Part shown: piece by piece, positions 34,392 to 42,358 of the stretch
Position numbering within the stretch: the stretch's first letter is position 1
How the letters are laid out: every line of letters starts with the position of its first letter
DNA from: Gammaproteobacteria bacterium
Lineage (GTDB): Bacteria; Pseudomonadota; Gammaproteobacteria; SZUA-229
Direction of reading: 5' to 3'
DNA: 42,358 nucleotides
NCBI GenBank assembly: GCA_030595185.1
Contig: JAUVDT010000007.1
Span: 1 to 42,358, forward strand
Made by a program: the position numbers and the translations under genes
The notes under the pieces: generated by a model
Seen by the model: the letters and a program-made list of their open reading frames with translations, nothing else
What the model was told of the DNA's origin: nothing
Databases searched by the model: none

Positions 34392-36263
34392 ATGAATTGT
34401 AGGAAATGTTTCTTTTTAGTTTTGATATCGTTCGCTCATAATACATGGTCAATTACTTTAAATATCCCTGAAAAAGTGAATGAAAGGGATTTGAAGTACA
34501 AGAATGTAGTCGTAAAAGATAAAAATATACCGGCTGTTAGCAAACGTAATCCAGATCCTTCTAAAGGCCCGAGAATACCGGTAAAAGAGTTTAAGATACA
34601 AGGTGTTAAATCATATCCTGATTTGTCTATCAGTAAAACGGAACTTGATAAACTGATTGAAGAGAAGCGTTATGGAATGATGGATGAAGCTTTTTTACAA
34701 AAAAGCGGTTATACAATTAAAGAGTTGCTTGAGCTAGCAGAAACTTTATCTAAGATTGGTGCGACTAATGATGGTGATTATGTTGAATTACCTGATGTTC
34801 AAAAACTTATCTGGTTACTTAAAGAGCAAAAAAATAACCGTGGTTTAACCATTGGTGAAATAGAAGAAATTGCAGATGCAATAACAACTTATTATCGTTC
34901 ACATGGTTTCTTTTTAGCGAAAGCTTTTGTGCCTAAGCAAGATGTACGAGGCGGTATAGTTGGCCTAACAGTTCTTGAAGGTGTTTTAGGGAAAGTAACG
35001 GTTGCCAGTAATGATTTATATGATTCGAATTTTCTTGTTGGTTTATTTGATGATTTAAAGAATAAACCTGTTATATATGAAAACATAGAGCAAAAATTAT
35101 ATTTACTTAATGACTATCCTGGACTCAAAGTATCAGGGTATTTTAATCCGGGTGATCAGATAGGTGATACACACCTTAACCTTAATATTCTTAAAGAAGA
35201 TTCCTCTAATTCCTTAATTCGACTGGATAATCATGGTTCAGAGTTTACAGGGCAGAATCGTCTTTATTTTCAACATCAATTTAATACGCCTGTCGGTTAT
35301 GGTGATCAGTTAACAATAGGTGTGATGCAAACATCGACTCCTGATAATACAACTTACAGTTCTTTGAGCTATCGTATCCCCGTGATTAACGAAAAAAACT
35401 ATGTGTATTTTTCTATAAGTAATAACCAGTTTGTTATTGACCCAACACAGGGTAATATAATTACGGGGCAAGGTTTAAATGGTACAACAGAAGTTAGTAA
35501 AGTGTCTTATGAGCACGTTATAAGACGAACGAGAAAAAATTCTAAAAATATAAGGTTTGATATACAGAAAAGTGTCTCAGATGTTAATAATGATATATCT
35601 AATTTAGATAGGTATAACAGTATAGATGCTTTTATTGCTTCATATTATTACGACAAGCTGTCAGAAACAGGTAAGAGTCTTAATAATGGTAAAGTACTGG
35701 TGACTATCGGTGATTCATTAGAGATTTTACCAAATACGTCTGATACAGATGAAAGTATAAGTAAGATAAATTTCTCACACACTTATCTTAAATTTAGTCA
35801 TATCCCTTTTACCAGTCAACCAGTGCGATATATTGTAAAAGCAAATATGCAATGGACTGATGAAAGATTGCCCTCTATAGAACAAGTCCCATTAGGAGGC
35901 CCAGATCATGTAAGAGCTTTCCTTGTGACGGACTATTCTGCTGACGTAAGTACGCATATTGGTATGGAAATGCATTTTAACTATCCAAAGTGGATGAATT
36001 TTAAAATTGGCAACAAACTTAAAATGTCTAATATTGCTAATCCATATTTATTTGCAGATATTGCCTACGGAGAGCAATTAGCCGCTAATGATAATCAAAC
36101 AGCTGAGTTTCGTGGTTGGGGAATAGGCTTAGAGTTTAAGTATAAAAGCTCTGTAACAGGTCATTTAATATTTGCTAAGCCTACTTATCTGCGCGATTCG
36201 TATACGTCTAGTGAAATAGTAAAGGAAAATAAAGTTATATTTGATATGCAGTATAGTTTTTAA
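34392..36263 (+). CDS. Two-partner-secretion outer-membrane transporter (TpsB, ShlB/FhaC family)
   Basis: A 623-residue Omp85-superfamily transporter. A signal peptide (1-20, ending T-W-S) and a linker lead to POTRA1, whose first strand is at 64-71. An insert of about 58 residues (92-150) follows, and the POTRA resumes with A-I-T-T-Y-Y-R-S-H-G-F-F-L-A-K-A-F-V-P-K-Q-D (163-184), a TpsB hallmark. POTRA2 spans about 200-275. The C-terminal 16-strand barrel follows, with V-P-L-G-G-P-D-H-V-R-A-F near 500 (the conserved loop-6 motif) and a terminal Phe after Q-Y-S. The start has AGGA six bases upstream and lies 13 bases after the 67-residue gene, with no terminator between, so it probably shares the T6SS transcript. 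Its likely cargo is the exoprotein at the left end. Confidence 0.9.
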   Translation: MNCRKCFFLVLISFAHNTWSITLNIPEKVNERDLKYKNVVVKDKNIPAVSKRNPDPSKGPRIPVKEFKIQGVKSYPDLSISKTELDKLIEEKRYGMMDEAFLQKSGYTIKELLELAETLSKIGATNDGDYVELPDVQKLIWLLKEQKNNRGLTIGEIEEIADAITTYYRSHGFFLAKAFVPKQDVRGGIVGLTVLEGVLGKVTVASNDLYDSNFLVGLFDDLKNKPVIYENIEQKLYLLNDYPGLKVSGYFNPGDQIGDTHLNLNILKEDSSNSLIRLDNHGSEFTGQNRLYFQHQFNTPVGYGDQLTIGVMQTSTPDNTTYSSLSYRIPVINEKNYVYFSISNNQFVIDPTQGNIITGQGLNGTTEVSKVSYEHVIRRTRKNSKNIRFDIQKSVSDVNNDISNLDRYNSIDAFIASYYYDKLSETGKSLNNGKVLVTIGDSLEILPNTSDTDESISKINFSHTYLKFSHIPFTSQPVRYIVKANMQWTDERLPSIEQVPLGGPDHVRAFLVTDYSADVSTHIGMEMHFNYPKWMNFKIGNKLKMSNIANPYLFADIAYGEQLAANDNQTAEFRGWGIGLEFKYKSSVTGHLIFAKPTYLRDSYTSSEIVKENKVIFDMQYSF

Positions 36264-36362
36264 TCCTCATTGCTTTATCAATTGATGTATTTAATTAGTT
36301 CTGTTCTATCAGAGTGCAATTGGCTACAATAACGCCATATTCTCTCTGCTTTGAATGATTAA

Positions 36363-37358
36363 GTGAACCAAAAAAGTATCAATCTTGTATTACCCGGCCT
36401 GTTTCAGTCGTTTCAACAATCTGAAATTGATGAAAACTGCTTTCCTCAGTTTAATTTAATACAGTCATTTATATCAAAATCTAACTATATCTCATCTAGT
36501 AATACTGAAATACCAGTACTTTCTGTGGATTATTATAAAAATTTTCCATTGGCTTTTTATGAGAATTCTGAATCGTTATCTGACGATAGTATTATCTTTT
36601 ATGCTGAGCCTATATCAATAGAGGTTAAATCAGATCATATAGTAGCTTTTCCTGTTTCTATTGATTCAGCGGATTATCATATGCTTGACAATATAATCAA
36701 TAAATTTAATCAGCATTTTTCCCCTGATGGATTGACTTTGAAATGTTTGCCATCAGGAAATATTGTTTGTCAGTCTAGTGCTCATAATCTTCCTAAAATG
36801 ACAGCAGTTTATTCAGTCTATGGGCGTGATATCAAGCATTTTTTGCCTCAAGGAGATGAAGCAAAGTTTTGGTTGCGTGTTTTTAATGAAGTGCAGATGT
36901 TTTTGCATGAATATATAGAAGAAGAACAGCGTGTATTTAATAATCAATTGTTAAATGGGTTTTGGTTTTGGGGGGAAGGTAATAAAACTACTGTTGAATC
37001 TAATCAAGGTTGCTTTATTGGTGATACTTATTGGTTAGATGGTTTTTGTTCTCAAAATAAAACTAAACGATATGAAATATCTGATATAGAAAATTCAAAT
37101 GAAGACTGTATTCATATTGTTGATGAATCCTTATTGCGTGCATCATCATACGGCAATATGGACTCATGGCTAGAAGGCCTAAAAAAAATAGAAACTAAAA
37201 TATTGACTCCTTTAAATCAATTGTTAAAAAGGGGCGTTATTAGAGAAATAAATATTCAAGATACTCCAGATTCACATTACCAACTTAAAAATATGCATCG
37301 TTATCGTTTTTACCGTAAAAATATTTCTTTAAATGAAATTTGTGTGATAAGTGAATGA
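36363..37358 (+). CDS. RpfE-type conserved protein (phosphoglycerate-mutase-like annotation)
   Basis: A 331-residue protein starting with GTG, right before the conserved-looking I-N-L-V-L-P-G-L. There is no nearby in-frame ATG. The late motif L-N-G-F-W-F-W-G-E-G (about 198-207) and overall length match the RpfE-type family, often annotated as 'regulatory protein RpfE type' or as a phosphoglycerate-mutase-related protein. In Xanthomonas rpfE likewise lies near recJ, which fits the 4-base ATGA overlap with recJ here. Its biochemical role is not established, and no catalytic motif of true phosphoglycerate mutases is seen. Confidence 0.75.
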   Translation: MNQKSINLVLPGLFQSFQQSEIDENCFPQFNLIQSFISKSNYISSSNTEIPVLSVDYYKNFPLAFYENSESLSDDSIIFYAEPISIEVKSDHIVAFPVSIDSADYHMLDNIINKFNQHFSPDGLTLKCLPSGNIVCQSSAHNLPKMTAVYSVYGRDIKHFLPQGDEAKFWLRVFNEVQMFLHEYIEEEQRVFNNQLLNGFWFWGEGNKTTVESNQGCFIGDTYWLDGFCSQNKTKRYEISDIENSNEDCIHIVDESLLRASSYGNMDSWLEGLKKIETKILTPLNQLLKRGVIREINIQDTPDSHYQLKNMHRYRFYRKNISLNEICVISE

Positions 37359-39085
37359 AAACAGTTTCAATATCTCGTTATCTTAATGAGGAAAAGACTA
37401 ATAAAATTGAGGGTCTTCATCCTGTACTTCAAACTGTCTACTCACATCGTAATGTAAGATCAAAGAGTGAATTAGATAATCAGCTCTCTCACTTGTTACC
37501 CTTTACTGGTTTGTTGAACATACAATCGGCTGCCGAACATATTGTTGACGCGATTAAAGAACATAAAAATATTTTAATTGTTGGTGATTTTGATGCCGAT
37601 GGTGCAACCAGTACTGCGGTTGCTGTTAGAACTCTGCGACAATTTGGTGCTAGACATGTTGATTACCTTGTGCCTAATCGTTTTGATTTTGGCTACGGCT
37701 TAACAGTTGATCTTATTAAATATGCGAAAAATTTAAACCCGGAATTAATTATTACTGTTGATAACGGAATATCCAGTATTGATGGTGTTAACTATGCAAA
37801 TGAACAGGGTATTGATGTTGTTGTTACCGACCATCACATAGCAGCAGAGCAATTACCTAATGCAAAATCGATCGTAAATCCTAATCAACCTGGCTGTTCT
37901 TTTGAAAGTAAATCAATCGCAGGTGTTGGTGTTATTTTTTATGTAATGATGGCTGTTCGTTCATCATTACGAGATAGTGGCTGGTTTTCTGATGGGCGTA
38001 TTGAACCTAATCTTGCAGAAGTGCTGGACTTAGTGGCGCTTGGAACGGTTGCTGATGTTGTGCCCTTAGACAAGAATAACCGTATTTTAGTTGATCAGGG
38101 GTTAAAGCGTATACGTGCAGGACGATGCTGTTCTGGCATAAGTTCGATTTTAAAAATTGCGGGTCGTAATCAAGCTAATTGTGTGGCTTCTGATTTAGGA
38201 TTTTCAGTTGGACCGCGACTTAATGCAGCTGGTCGATTAGAAGATATGTCGCTAGGCATAGAGTGTTTGTTAAGTGATGATATTAAATACTGTGGACAAA
38301 TTGCTGAGCAATTACATGATTTAAATAGCCAAAGGCGTTCAATTGAAACAGATATGCTCGAACAGGCATTAGTTTTATTGGACGATATTATTTCAACGCT
38401 TGATGAAAGTATAATTCCTAGTGCAATAGTAATTTACCATGAAGAATGGCATCAAGGTGTAATTGGGATTTTAGCTTCACGCATTAAAGAAAAGTTTCAT
38501 CGACCGGTACTTGCTTTTGCAAAAGCTGATAATGGCGAAATTAAAGGCTCGGCTCGTTCGATCAAAGGCTTAAATATACGTGACGCACTTGATGTGGTCG
38601 ATAAAAGAGACCCTTCCATTATTCATAAGTTTGGTGGTCATGCAATGGCTGCTGGTTTGACGATGAATGAAAATAGTTTTGAAAAATTTAAACATAATTT
38701 TATTGATGTTGTTAATGAATTATTATCAGAAGATGATTTGGTAAATGTACTCTATACAGATGGGGAATTGAATGTTGCAGATTTCAATATGCCATTAGCT
38801 GAATTGTTACGCTATTCAGGGCCGTGGGGGCAACAATTCCCGGAACCATTATTTGATAATATTTTTGATGTTATTGAATGGAGAATAGTGGGCGAAAAAC
38901 ATTTAAAATTAAAATTGCGGACTGAGGCTGGAGAATCAGTGATTGATGCAATTGCATTCAACACAACAAATGAACAGTTAGGTCAAAATAGCGATAAAAT
39001 ACGCGCGGTTTATAAACTTGATGTAAATGAGTTTAGAAATAATAAAACATTACAGTTAATGATTGAATATTTGGAGCCAGTCTAA
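37355..39085 (+). CDS. recJ: RecJ, single-strand-specific 5'-3' exonuclease
   Basis: A 576-residue DHH-family nuclease used in recombination and mismatch repair. The metal-binding motifs are present: V-G-D-F-D-A-D-G (76-83), V-D-N-G near 135-138, T-D-H-H (158-161), and the DHHA1 motif G-G-H-A-M-A-A-G near 427-434. The C-terminal OB-like domain follows (about 460-576). Length is normal. It overlaps the upstream gene by four bases and pyrD by one base. Confidence 0.97.
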   Translation: MKTVSISRYLNEEKTNKIEGLHPVLQTVYSHRNVRSKSELDNQLSHLLPFTGLLNIQSAAEHIVDAIKEHKNILIVGDFDADGATSTAVAVRTLRQFGARHVDYLVPNRFDFGYGLTVDLIKYAKNLNPELIITVDNGISSIDGVNYANEQGIDVVVTDHHIAAEQLPNAKSIVNPNQPGCSFESKSIAGVGVIFYVMMAVRSSLRDSGWFSDGRIEPNLAEVLDLVALGTVADVVPLDKNNRILVDQGLKRIRAGRCCSGISSILKIAGRNQANCVASDLGFSVGPRLNAAGRLEDMSLGIECLLSDDIKYCGQIAEQLHDLNSQRRSIETDMLEQALVLLDDIISTLDESIIPSAIVIYHEEWHQGVIGILASRIKEKFHRPVLAFAKADNGEIKGSARSIKGLNIRDALDVVDKRDPSIIHKFGGHAMAAGLTMNENSFEKFKHNFIDVVNELLSEDDLVNVLYTDGELNVADFNMPLAELLRYSGPWGQQFPEPLFDNIFDVIEWRIVGEKHLKLKLRTEAGESVIDAIAFNTTNEQLGQNSDKIRAVYKLDVNEFRNNKTLQLMIEYLEPV

Positions 39086-40104
39086 TGCTTTATAATTTAA
39101 TACGTCTGGTACTTTTCAGATTTGATGCAGAGAAATCACATAATTTGGCATTAAAGGCAATGAGCCTATTGGCTTCATTTGGCCTTTTAAAAGTGCTTTT
39201 TAAGCCTGTTGTTGATTCACCTGTTACCGTTATGGGTTTGGAATTTAAGAATAAAGTTGGGCTAGCTGCCGGTTTAGATAAAAATGCTAAACATATTGAT
39301 GCTTTAGCTCAAACAGGTTTTGGTTTTATTGAAGTAGGGACTGTGACACCTAAAGGGCAAGCTGGTAATGAAAAACCTCGTTTGTTTAGATTACCTGAAT
39401 CAAATGCGATTATAAACCGTATGGGCTTTAATAATGAGGGTGTTGAAAGTTTAATAAAGTCAGTAAAAAAATCTAATTACAAAGGCATTATTGGAATAAA
39501 TATAGGAAAGAACTTTTCAACGCCTGTTGAAAAAGCCGTTGATGATTATCTTATTTGTTTGGAAGCTGTTTATGATTTAGCCGACTACGTTACGATTAAT
39601 ATCTCTTCACCTAACACCCCTGGATTGAGGTCATTGCAGCATGGGGAAGCCCTGGTTGATTTATTGACTCAGCTTAAGCTAAAACAAAAAGAATTAAGTA
39701 ATATTAGTCAGCGTTATGTGCCTTTGGTTGTAAAAATAGCGCCTGATTTAACTGATGATGAAATTAAAGAGTTGGCTGATACCTTTATTAAAACAGAAAT
39801 TGATGCCGTTATAGCGACTAATACGACGAGTTCTCGCAATGGTGTTGAGGGTTTACGTTATTCTACAGAACAAGGTGGTTTAAGTGGTGCGCCAGTAATG
39901 GCTTCTTCTACTGCTGTCGTTAAGGCGTTTTGTGAATTGTTTGACGGGAAAATACCCGTGATTGCAGCTGGTGGTATTATGTCTGCAGACGATGCATTGG
40001 AAAAAATCAAAGCAGGTGCTGCATTGGTTCAAATATATTCTGGCTTTATTTATAAAGGCCCTGAACTTGTATACCAATGCGCACGAGCATTATCAGAGGA
40101 TTAA
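39085..40104 (+). CDS. pyrD: PyrD, dihydroorotate dehydrogenase (quinone), class 2
   Basis: A 339-residue FMN enzyme that oxidises dihydroorotate to orotate in pyrimidine synthesis and passes electrons to quinone at the inner membrane. The N-terminal ~40 residues form the amphipathic membrane-binding helices of class 2. Signatures: G-L-A-A-G-L-D-K-N, G-F-I-E-V-G-T-V-T-P, N-R-M-G-F-N-N, N-I-S-S-P-N-T-P-G-L-R near residue 170-180 (with the catalytic Ser) and A-T-N-T-T. The stop overlaps that of the opposing DUF302 gene within TTAA (40101-40104). Confidence 0.97.
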   Translation: MLYNLIRLVLFRFDAEKSHNLALKAMSLLASFGLLKVLFKPVVDSPVTVMGLEFKNKVGLAAGLDKNAKHIDALAQTGFGFIEVGTVTPKGQAGNEKPRLFRLPESNAIINRMGFNNEGVESLIKSVKKSNYKGIIGINIGKNFSTPVEKAVDDYLICLEAVYDLADYVTINISSPNTPGLRSLQHGEALVDLLTQLKLKQKELSNISQRYVPLVVKIAPDLTDDEIKELADTFIKTEIDAVIATNTTSSRNGVEGLRYSTEQGGLSGAPVMASSTAVVKAFCELFDGKIPVIAAGGIMSADDALEKIKAGAALVQIYSGFIYKGPELVYQCARALSED

Positions 40105-40562
40105 TCTACAACTGATGTTAATGTGAATATTTTTTCGATATCTTTAGCCCATTGTGTAAAGTAATGTTTGGGTATCTTCTTGAAATAGCTACGCATTACT
40201 AATGGGTTGTTAGTCGTTATAATTGTCTCATTGTTTTCAGCAAAAATAGATATCTTTAGAGGTAAATAAGGAATGATATCTGGGTGCTGTTTGGCAAGTC
40301 TATTTAATTCATCTGCTTTCCCAAAAAAAACAACTCGATATTTATCTGTCTTGAATCCAGACATTGTTAGACCAATATCAACTCGCTGCACTCGTGATAC
40401 GGTATAGCCTGCTGTTTTAATGGCGCTTTGCAAACTGACCATTGTTTCAGGAAAATTTTGTTTTACCCGTGCCATGATTAAATCGCCAGCGTGAGCTGTC
40501 ATTATATTTAGTAAAGTACCGAGAACTATTACAGTTTTTAAAATCATTTTTAAATTCTTCAT
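40101..40562 (-). CDS. Secreted DUF302 protein
   Basis: A 153-residue protein with a signal peptide (1-25, ending T-A-H-A) and a DUF302 domain in the mature part: an N-terminal helix, a strand with G-F-K-T-D-K-Y-R-V-V-F-F-G, then L-P-L-K-I-S-I-F and I-I-T-T-N-N-P-L. DUF302 function is not known. It starts directly after the stop of the cytochrome-DUF302 gene (no gap), so the two DUF302 proteins are co-expressed and probably act together in the periplasm. Confidence 0.85.
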   Translation of the reverse strand: MKNLKMILKTVIVLGTLLNIMTAHAGDLIMARVKQNFPETMVSLQSAIKTAGYTVSRVQRVDIGLTMSGFKTDKYRVVFFGKADELNRLAKQHPDIIPYLPLKISIFAENNETIITTNNPLVMRSYFKKIPKHYFTQWAKDIEKIFTLTSVVD

Positions 40563-41597
40563 TTACATACTAGCCTCTTCTAATAACTCACTATAGATTT
40601 CATACATTTCTTTGCACGCTTCAGTTAACTCATTGTTATTGAAAATGTCTGCTAACTTTAGAGGGTTAGTTGTCATGATAGTAACTTTGCCTTTTTCTTG
40701 AACAATAGTGACTCGGCAAGGCAAAAACATTCCAACACGAGGATCTATAGCTAATGCTTTATATAAAAAGTTAAAGTTACAGAAATAAATAATGATTTGC
40801 TGTTTGTTTTCTGTTCCTTCTTTAACCAGGCCTTTGTTTAATTCTTGTGTACGAATGATCTTAAAGTTTTTTCCAATAATGGCATCTTTAACATTATTGA
40901 CTGTTTCTTCTAAGCCGTAAGGTGATTCAACTTTTAAAATTGCCGATTCATTATCATAATCTTCATAGGGATACGGGCCACCTTCAAAGTCTCTAATGTA
41001 CTTTACTAGATTGTTAATGTCTTTTTCACTTAAGCCGTGTGCTCTGTAAGACATCATTGGTGTACCAGCTCTACCATTCATTAATGTTTCTTTAATGAAG
41101 CTATCTTCAACTGATGAAAGAAAGCCCGGGTTATTTAAAGATGGAGCAATAATGGCAGCATCACGTGGTCGTGAAAAAGTAACCCCTGTACCAACGCCAC
41201 CTGTGCCTCCAGTATTGTGACAAGCAACGCAGTATTGATTGAATAACTTTTTACCGGCTTTTGAATTACCTTTGATGCGCTTTTTGCTGTATGTTTTACC
41301 TTTATTACCAGTCCAAGTTCTCATGTACTGAACGACACTGAGTATTTCGTTGTCTGATAGGTTATTGAATGATGGCATAACTCGGCCCGGTCTACCGTAA
41401 CGTATCGTCTTTCTTAGGTAATTATCACTAACCGAGTCAATGAAGGACGGCAGTGATATTGGAATACCAACGCCACCTTGGCCGTTTGTGCCGTGACAAG
41501 CGGAACAATTCTTTTCAAATAAAGTTCGCCCATTTGGTGCGGCGTTAATGAGAGAAGGAGTTAGTATTAATAAAAGAATGGTTATTAGTTTATTCAT
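40563..41597 (-). CDS. Dihaem cytochrome c fused to DUF302
   Basis: A 344-residue periplasmic protein. After a signal peptide (1-19, ending I-N-A) come two class I cytochrome c domains with haem sites C-S-A-C-H (31-35) and C-V-A-C-H (123-127). Their likely Met ligands are in R-V-M-P-S-F (Met74) and T-P-M-M-S-Y (Met181 or 182). A linker leads to a DUF302 domain (about 220-344) with Y-F-C-N-F-N-F and M-T-T-N-P-L. Such fusions occur, to my knowledge, in sulfur-oxidising gammaproteobacteria. An electron-transfer role is clear from the haem motifs; what the DUF302 part binds is unknown. A GGAAAG ribosome site precedes the ATG. Confidence 0.92.
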   Translation of the reverse strand: MNKLITILLLILTPSLINAAPNGRTLFEKNCSACHGTNGQGGVGIPISLPSFIDSVSDNYLRKTIRYGRPGRVMPSFNNLSDNEILSVVQYMRTWTGNKGKTYSKKRIKGNSKAGKKLFNQYCVACHNTGGTGGVGTGVTFSRPRDAAIIAPSLNNPGFLSSVEDSFIKETLMNGRAGTPMMSYRAHGLSEKDINNLVKYIRDFEGGPYPYEDYDNESAILKVESPYGLEETVNNVKDAIIGKNFKIIRTQELNKGLVKEGTENKQQIIIYFCNFNFLYKALAIDPRVGMFLPCRVTIVQEKGKVTIMTTNPLKLADIFNNNELTEACKEMYEIYSELLEEASM

Positions 41598-41619
41598 TTC
41601 TTTCCAGTACGGGGTTGGG

Positions 41620-41660
41620 TTACTGATATATTAGTGCTTCCTAATATATATTTACTGATA
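41620..41660. promoter_or_regulatory. Palindrome flanked by direct repeats in the divergent nudF/cytochrome gap
   Basis: ATATATTAG (41626-41634) and CTAATATAT (41641-41649) form a perfect 9-base inverted repeat. It lies between two copies of TTACTGATA (41620-41628 and 41652-41660). It lies midway in the 89-base gap between two divergent genes, so it is a possible regulator site. It is very AT-rich and could be chance. Confidence 0.35.
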
Positions 41661-41686
41661 CAAATCAATTTTATAGCAGAGTTACT

Positions 41687-42274
41687 ATGGACTGGAAGAT
41701 AATTTCTAAAAAAATACGATATAAAGGCTTTTTATCAATTGATGAATATACTTTGAAACATGATCTTTATGCCGGTGGTGAGTCTGGAGTTATCACCAGA
41801 CAATTAATGGAAAGAGGGCATGCCGTCGCTATTTTATTGTTTGATCCTGATCTGGATAAACTGGTTTTAATAGAACAGTTTAGAATTGGTGCAAAAGATG
41901 ATGAAGAATCCCCCTGGTTACTTGAGCTAGTGGCTGGAATGATAGAAGAGCATGAATCTGCTGAGCAAGTGGTTGTAAGGGAGTGTATGGAAGAAGCCGG
42001 TGTTGAAGTTAAAGGTGTACGAGAATTATTTACCTATTATGCAAGTCCCGGTGGTTGCAGTGAAAAGATAACGCTTTATTATTCCGAGGTTGATAGTAGT
42101 AAAGCTAATGGTATTCATGGGCTTGATTCAGAAGCTGAAGATATAAAAGTGATTGTATTAGATTATCACGATGCCGTTAAGCGTTTAGAGAATGGAGATA
42201 TAAACTCAGCAACACCGATACTTGCCATGCAATGGCTGCAGTTACACCATGCTGAGTTGGTTATGAATGAGTAG
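41687..42274 (+). CDS. nudF: NudF, ADP-ribose pyrophosphatase (Nudix hydrolase)
   Basis: A 195-residue Nudix enzyme that splits ADP-ribose into AMP and ribose 5-phosphate. The Nudix box G-x5-E-x7-R-E-x2-E-E-x-G-x is complete (G-M-I-E-E-H-E, then R-E-C-M-E-E-A-G-V, about residues 85-107). The preceding L-V-L-I-E-Q-F-R and the following Y-Y-A-S-P-G-G-C-S-E fit the ADP-ribose subfamily, in which the S-P-G-x-x-x-E segment is typical. It is divergent from the cytochrome gene. The 84 bases after it to the window end show no further gene. Confidence 0.94.
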   Translation: MDWKIISKKIRYKGFLSIDEYTLKHDLYAGGESGVITRQLMERGHAVAILLFDPDLDKLVLIEQFRIGAKDDEESPWLLELVAGMIEEHESAEQVVVRECMEEAGVEVKGVRELFTYYASPGGCSEKITLYYSEVDSSKANGIHGLDSEAEDIKVIVLDYHDAVKRLENGDINSATPILAMQWLQLHHAELVMNE

Positions 42275-42358
42275 TATTTCATAAAAAATCTAACGGATGG
42301 CTGAAAAATAGTACTTAGCTGTTGTAAGCATTTAAAGTCAAAACCCACCACATTAGGG

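Noticed and set aside
36264-36362. Promoter before the RpfE-type gene (TACAAT at 36325-36330)
   Set aside because: The -10-like hexamer is good, but no acceptable -35 hexamer lies at the right distance, so I did not list it.
42275-42358. Terminator or further gene after nudF
   Set aside because: Only a weak imperfect inverted repeat and short frames are present before the window ends.

Overview
The window comes from an AT-rich gammaproteobacterium. Family membership of every housekeeping gene fits this (an RpfE-type gene next to recJ, a quinone-linked class 2 PyrD, NudF). A secreted dihaem cytochrome c fused to a DUF302 domain recalls sulfur-oxidising or related marine lineages, but that placement is inference. 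No rRNA, tRNA, CRISPR array or insertion sequence was found.

Region 1 (1-7433, + strand) is a tightly packed four-gene unit. It holds the C-terminal part of a very large, repetitive beta-helix exoprotein that runs in from outside the window, a periplasmic TPR protein, a 900-residue TPR lipoprotein and an 81-residue secreted protein. The first three genes overlap by 1 and 4 bases.

Region 2 (7434-34378) is a complete type VI secretion system (T6SS). The puncturing and tube genes come first on the + strand: hcp, vgrG, a 185-residue helical protein and a PAAR tip, ending in a strong bidirectional terminator. A minus-strand operon follows (transcribed tssA-tssB-tssC1-tssC2-tssE-tssF-tssG-clpV) for baseplate, sheath and sheath recycling; it carries a second TssC paralogue. 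Divergent from it, a + strand operon encodes FHA protein-tssJ-tssK-tssL-tssM-tagF-pppA-ppkA and a 67-residue protein. All 13 core Tss components plus PAAR are present. The kinase/phosphatase/FHA/TagF set implies post-translational control of firing. Short D-x-T-[VI]-[IF] motifs in the TssL N-terminus and in PpkA look like phosphothreonine docking sites for the FHA protein.

Region 3 (34392-36263) is a two-partner-secretion outer-membrane transporter (TpsB), 13 bases after the last T6SS gene. It is the only transporter in the window that could export the exoprotein of region 1, so the T6SS appears to sit inside, or be fused to, a two-partner-secretion locus.

Region 4 (36363-42358) is chromosomal housekeeping: an RpfE-type gene, recJ and pyrD overlapping on the + strand, two DUF302 genes on the - strand (one fused to a dihaem cytochrome c), and nudF.

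Points most worth a second look are the phospho-motif network, the PpkA-FGE fusion, the duplicated TssC with a hairpin between the copies, the run of hairpins after hcp, a small leader ORF that ends inside the tssA start, and the adhesin/TPR/TpsB/T6SS association.
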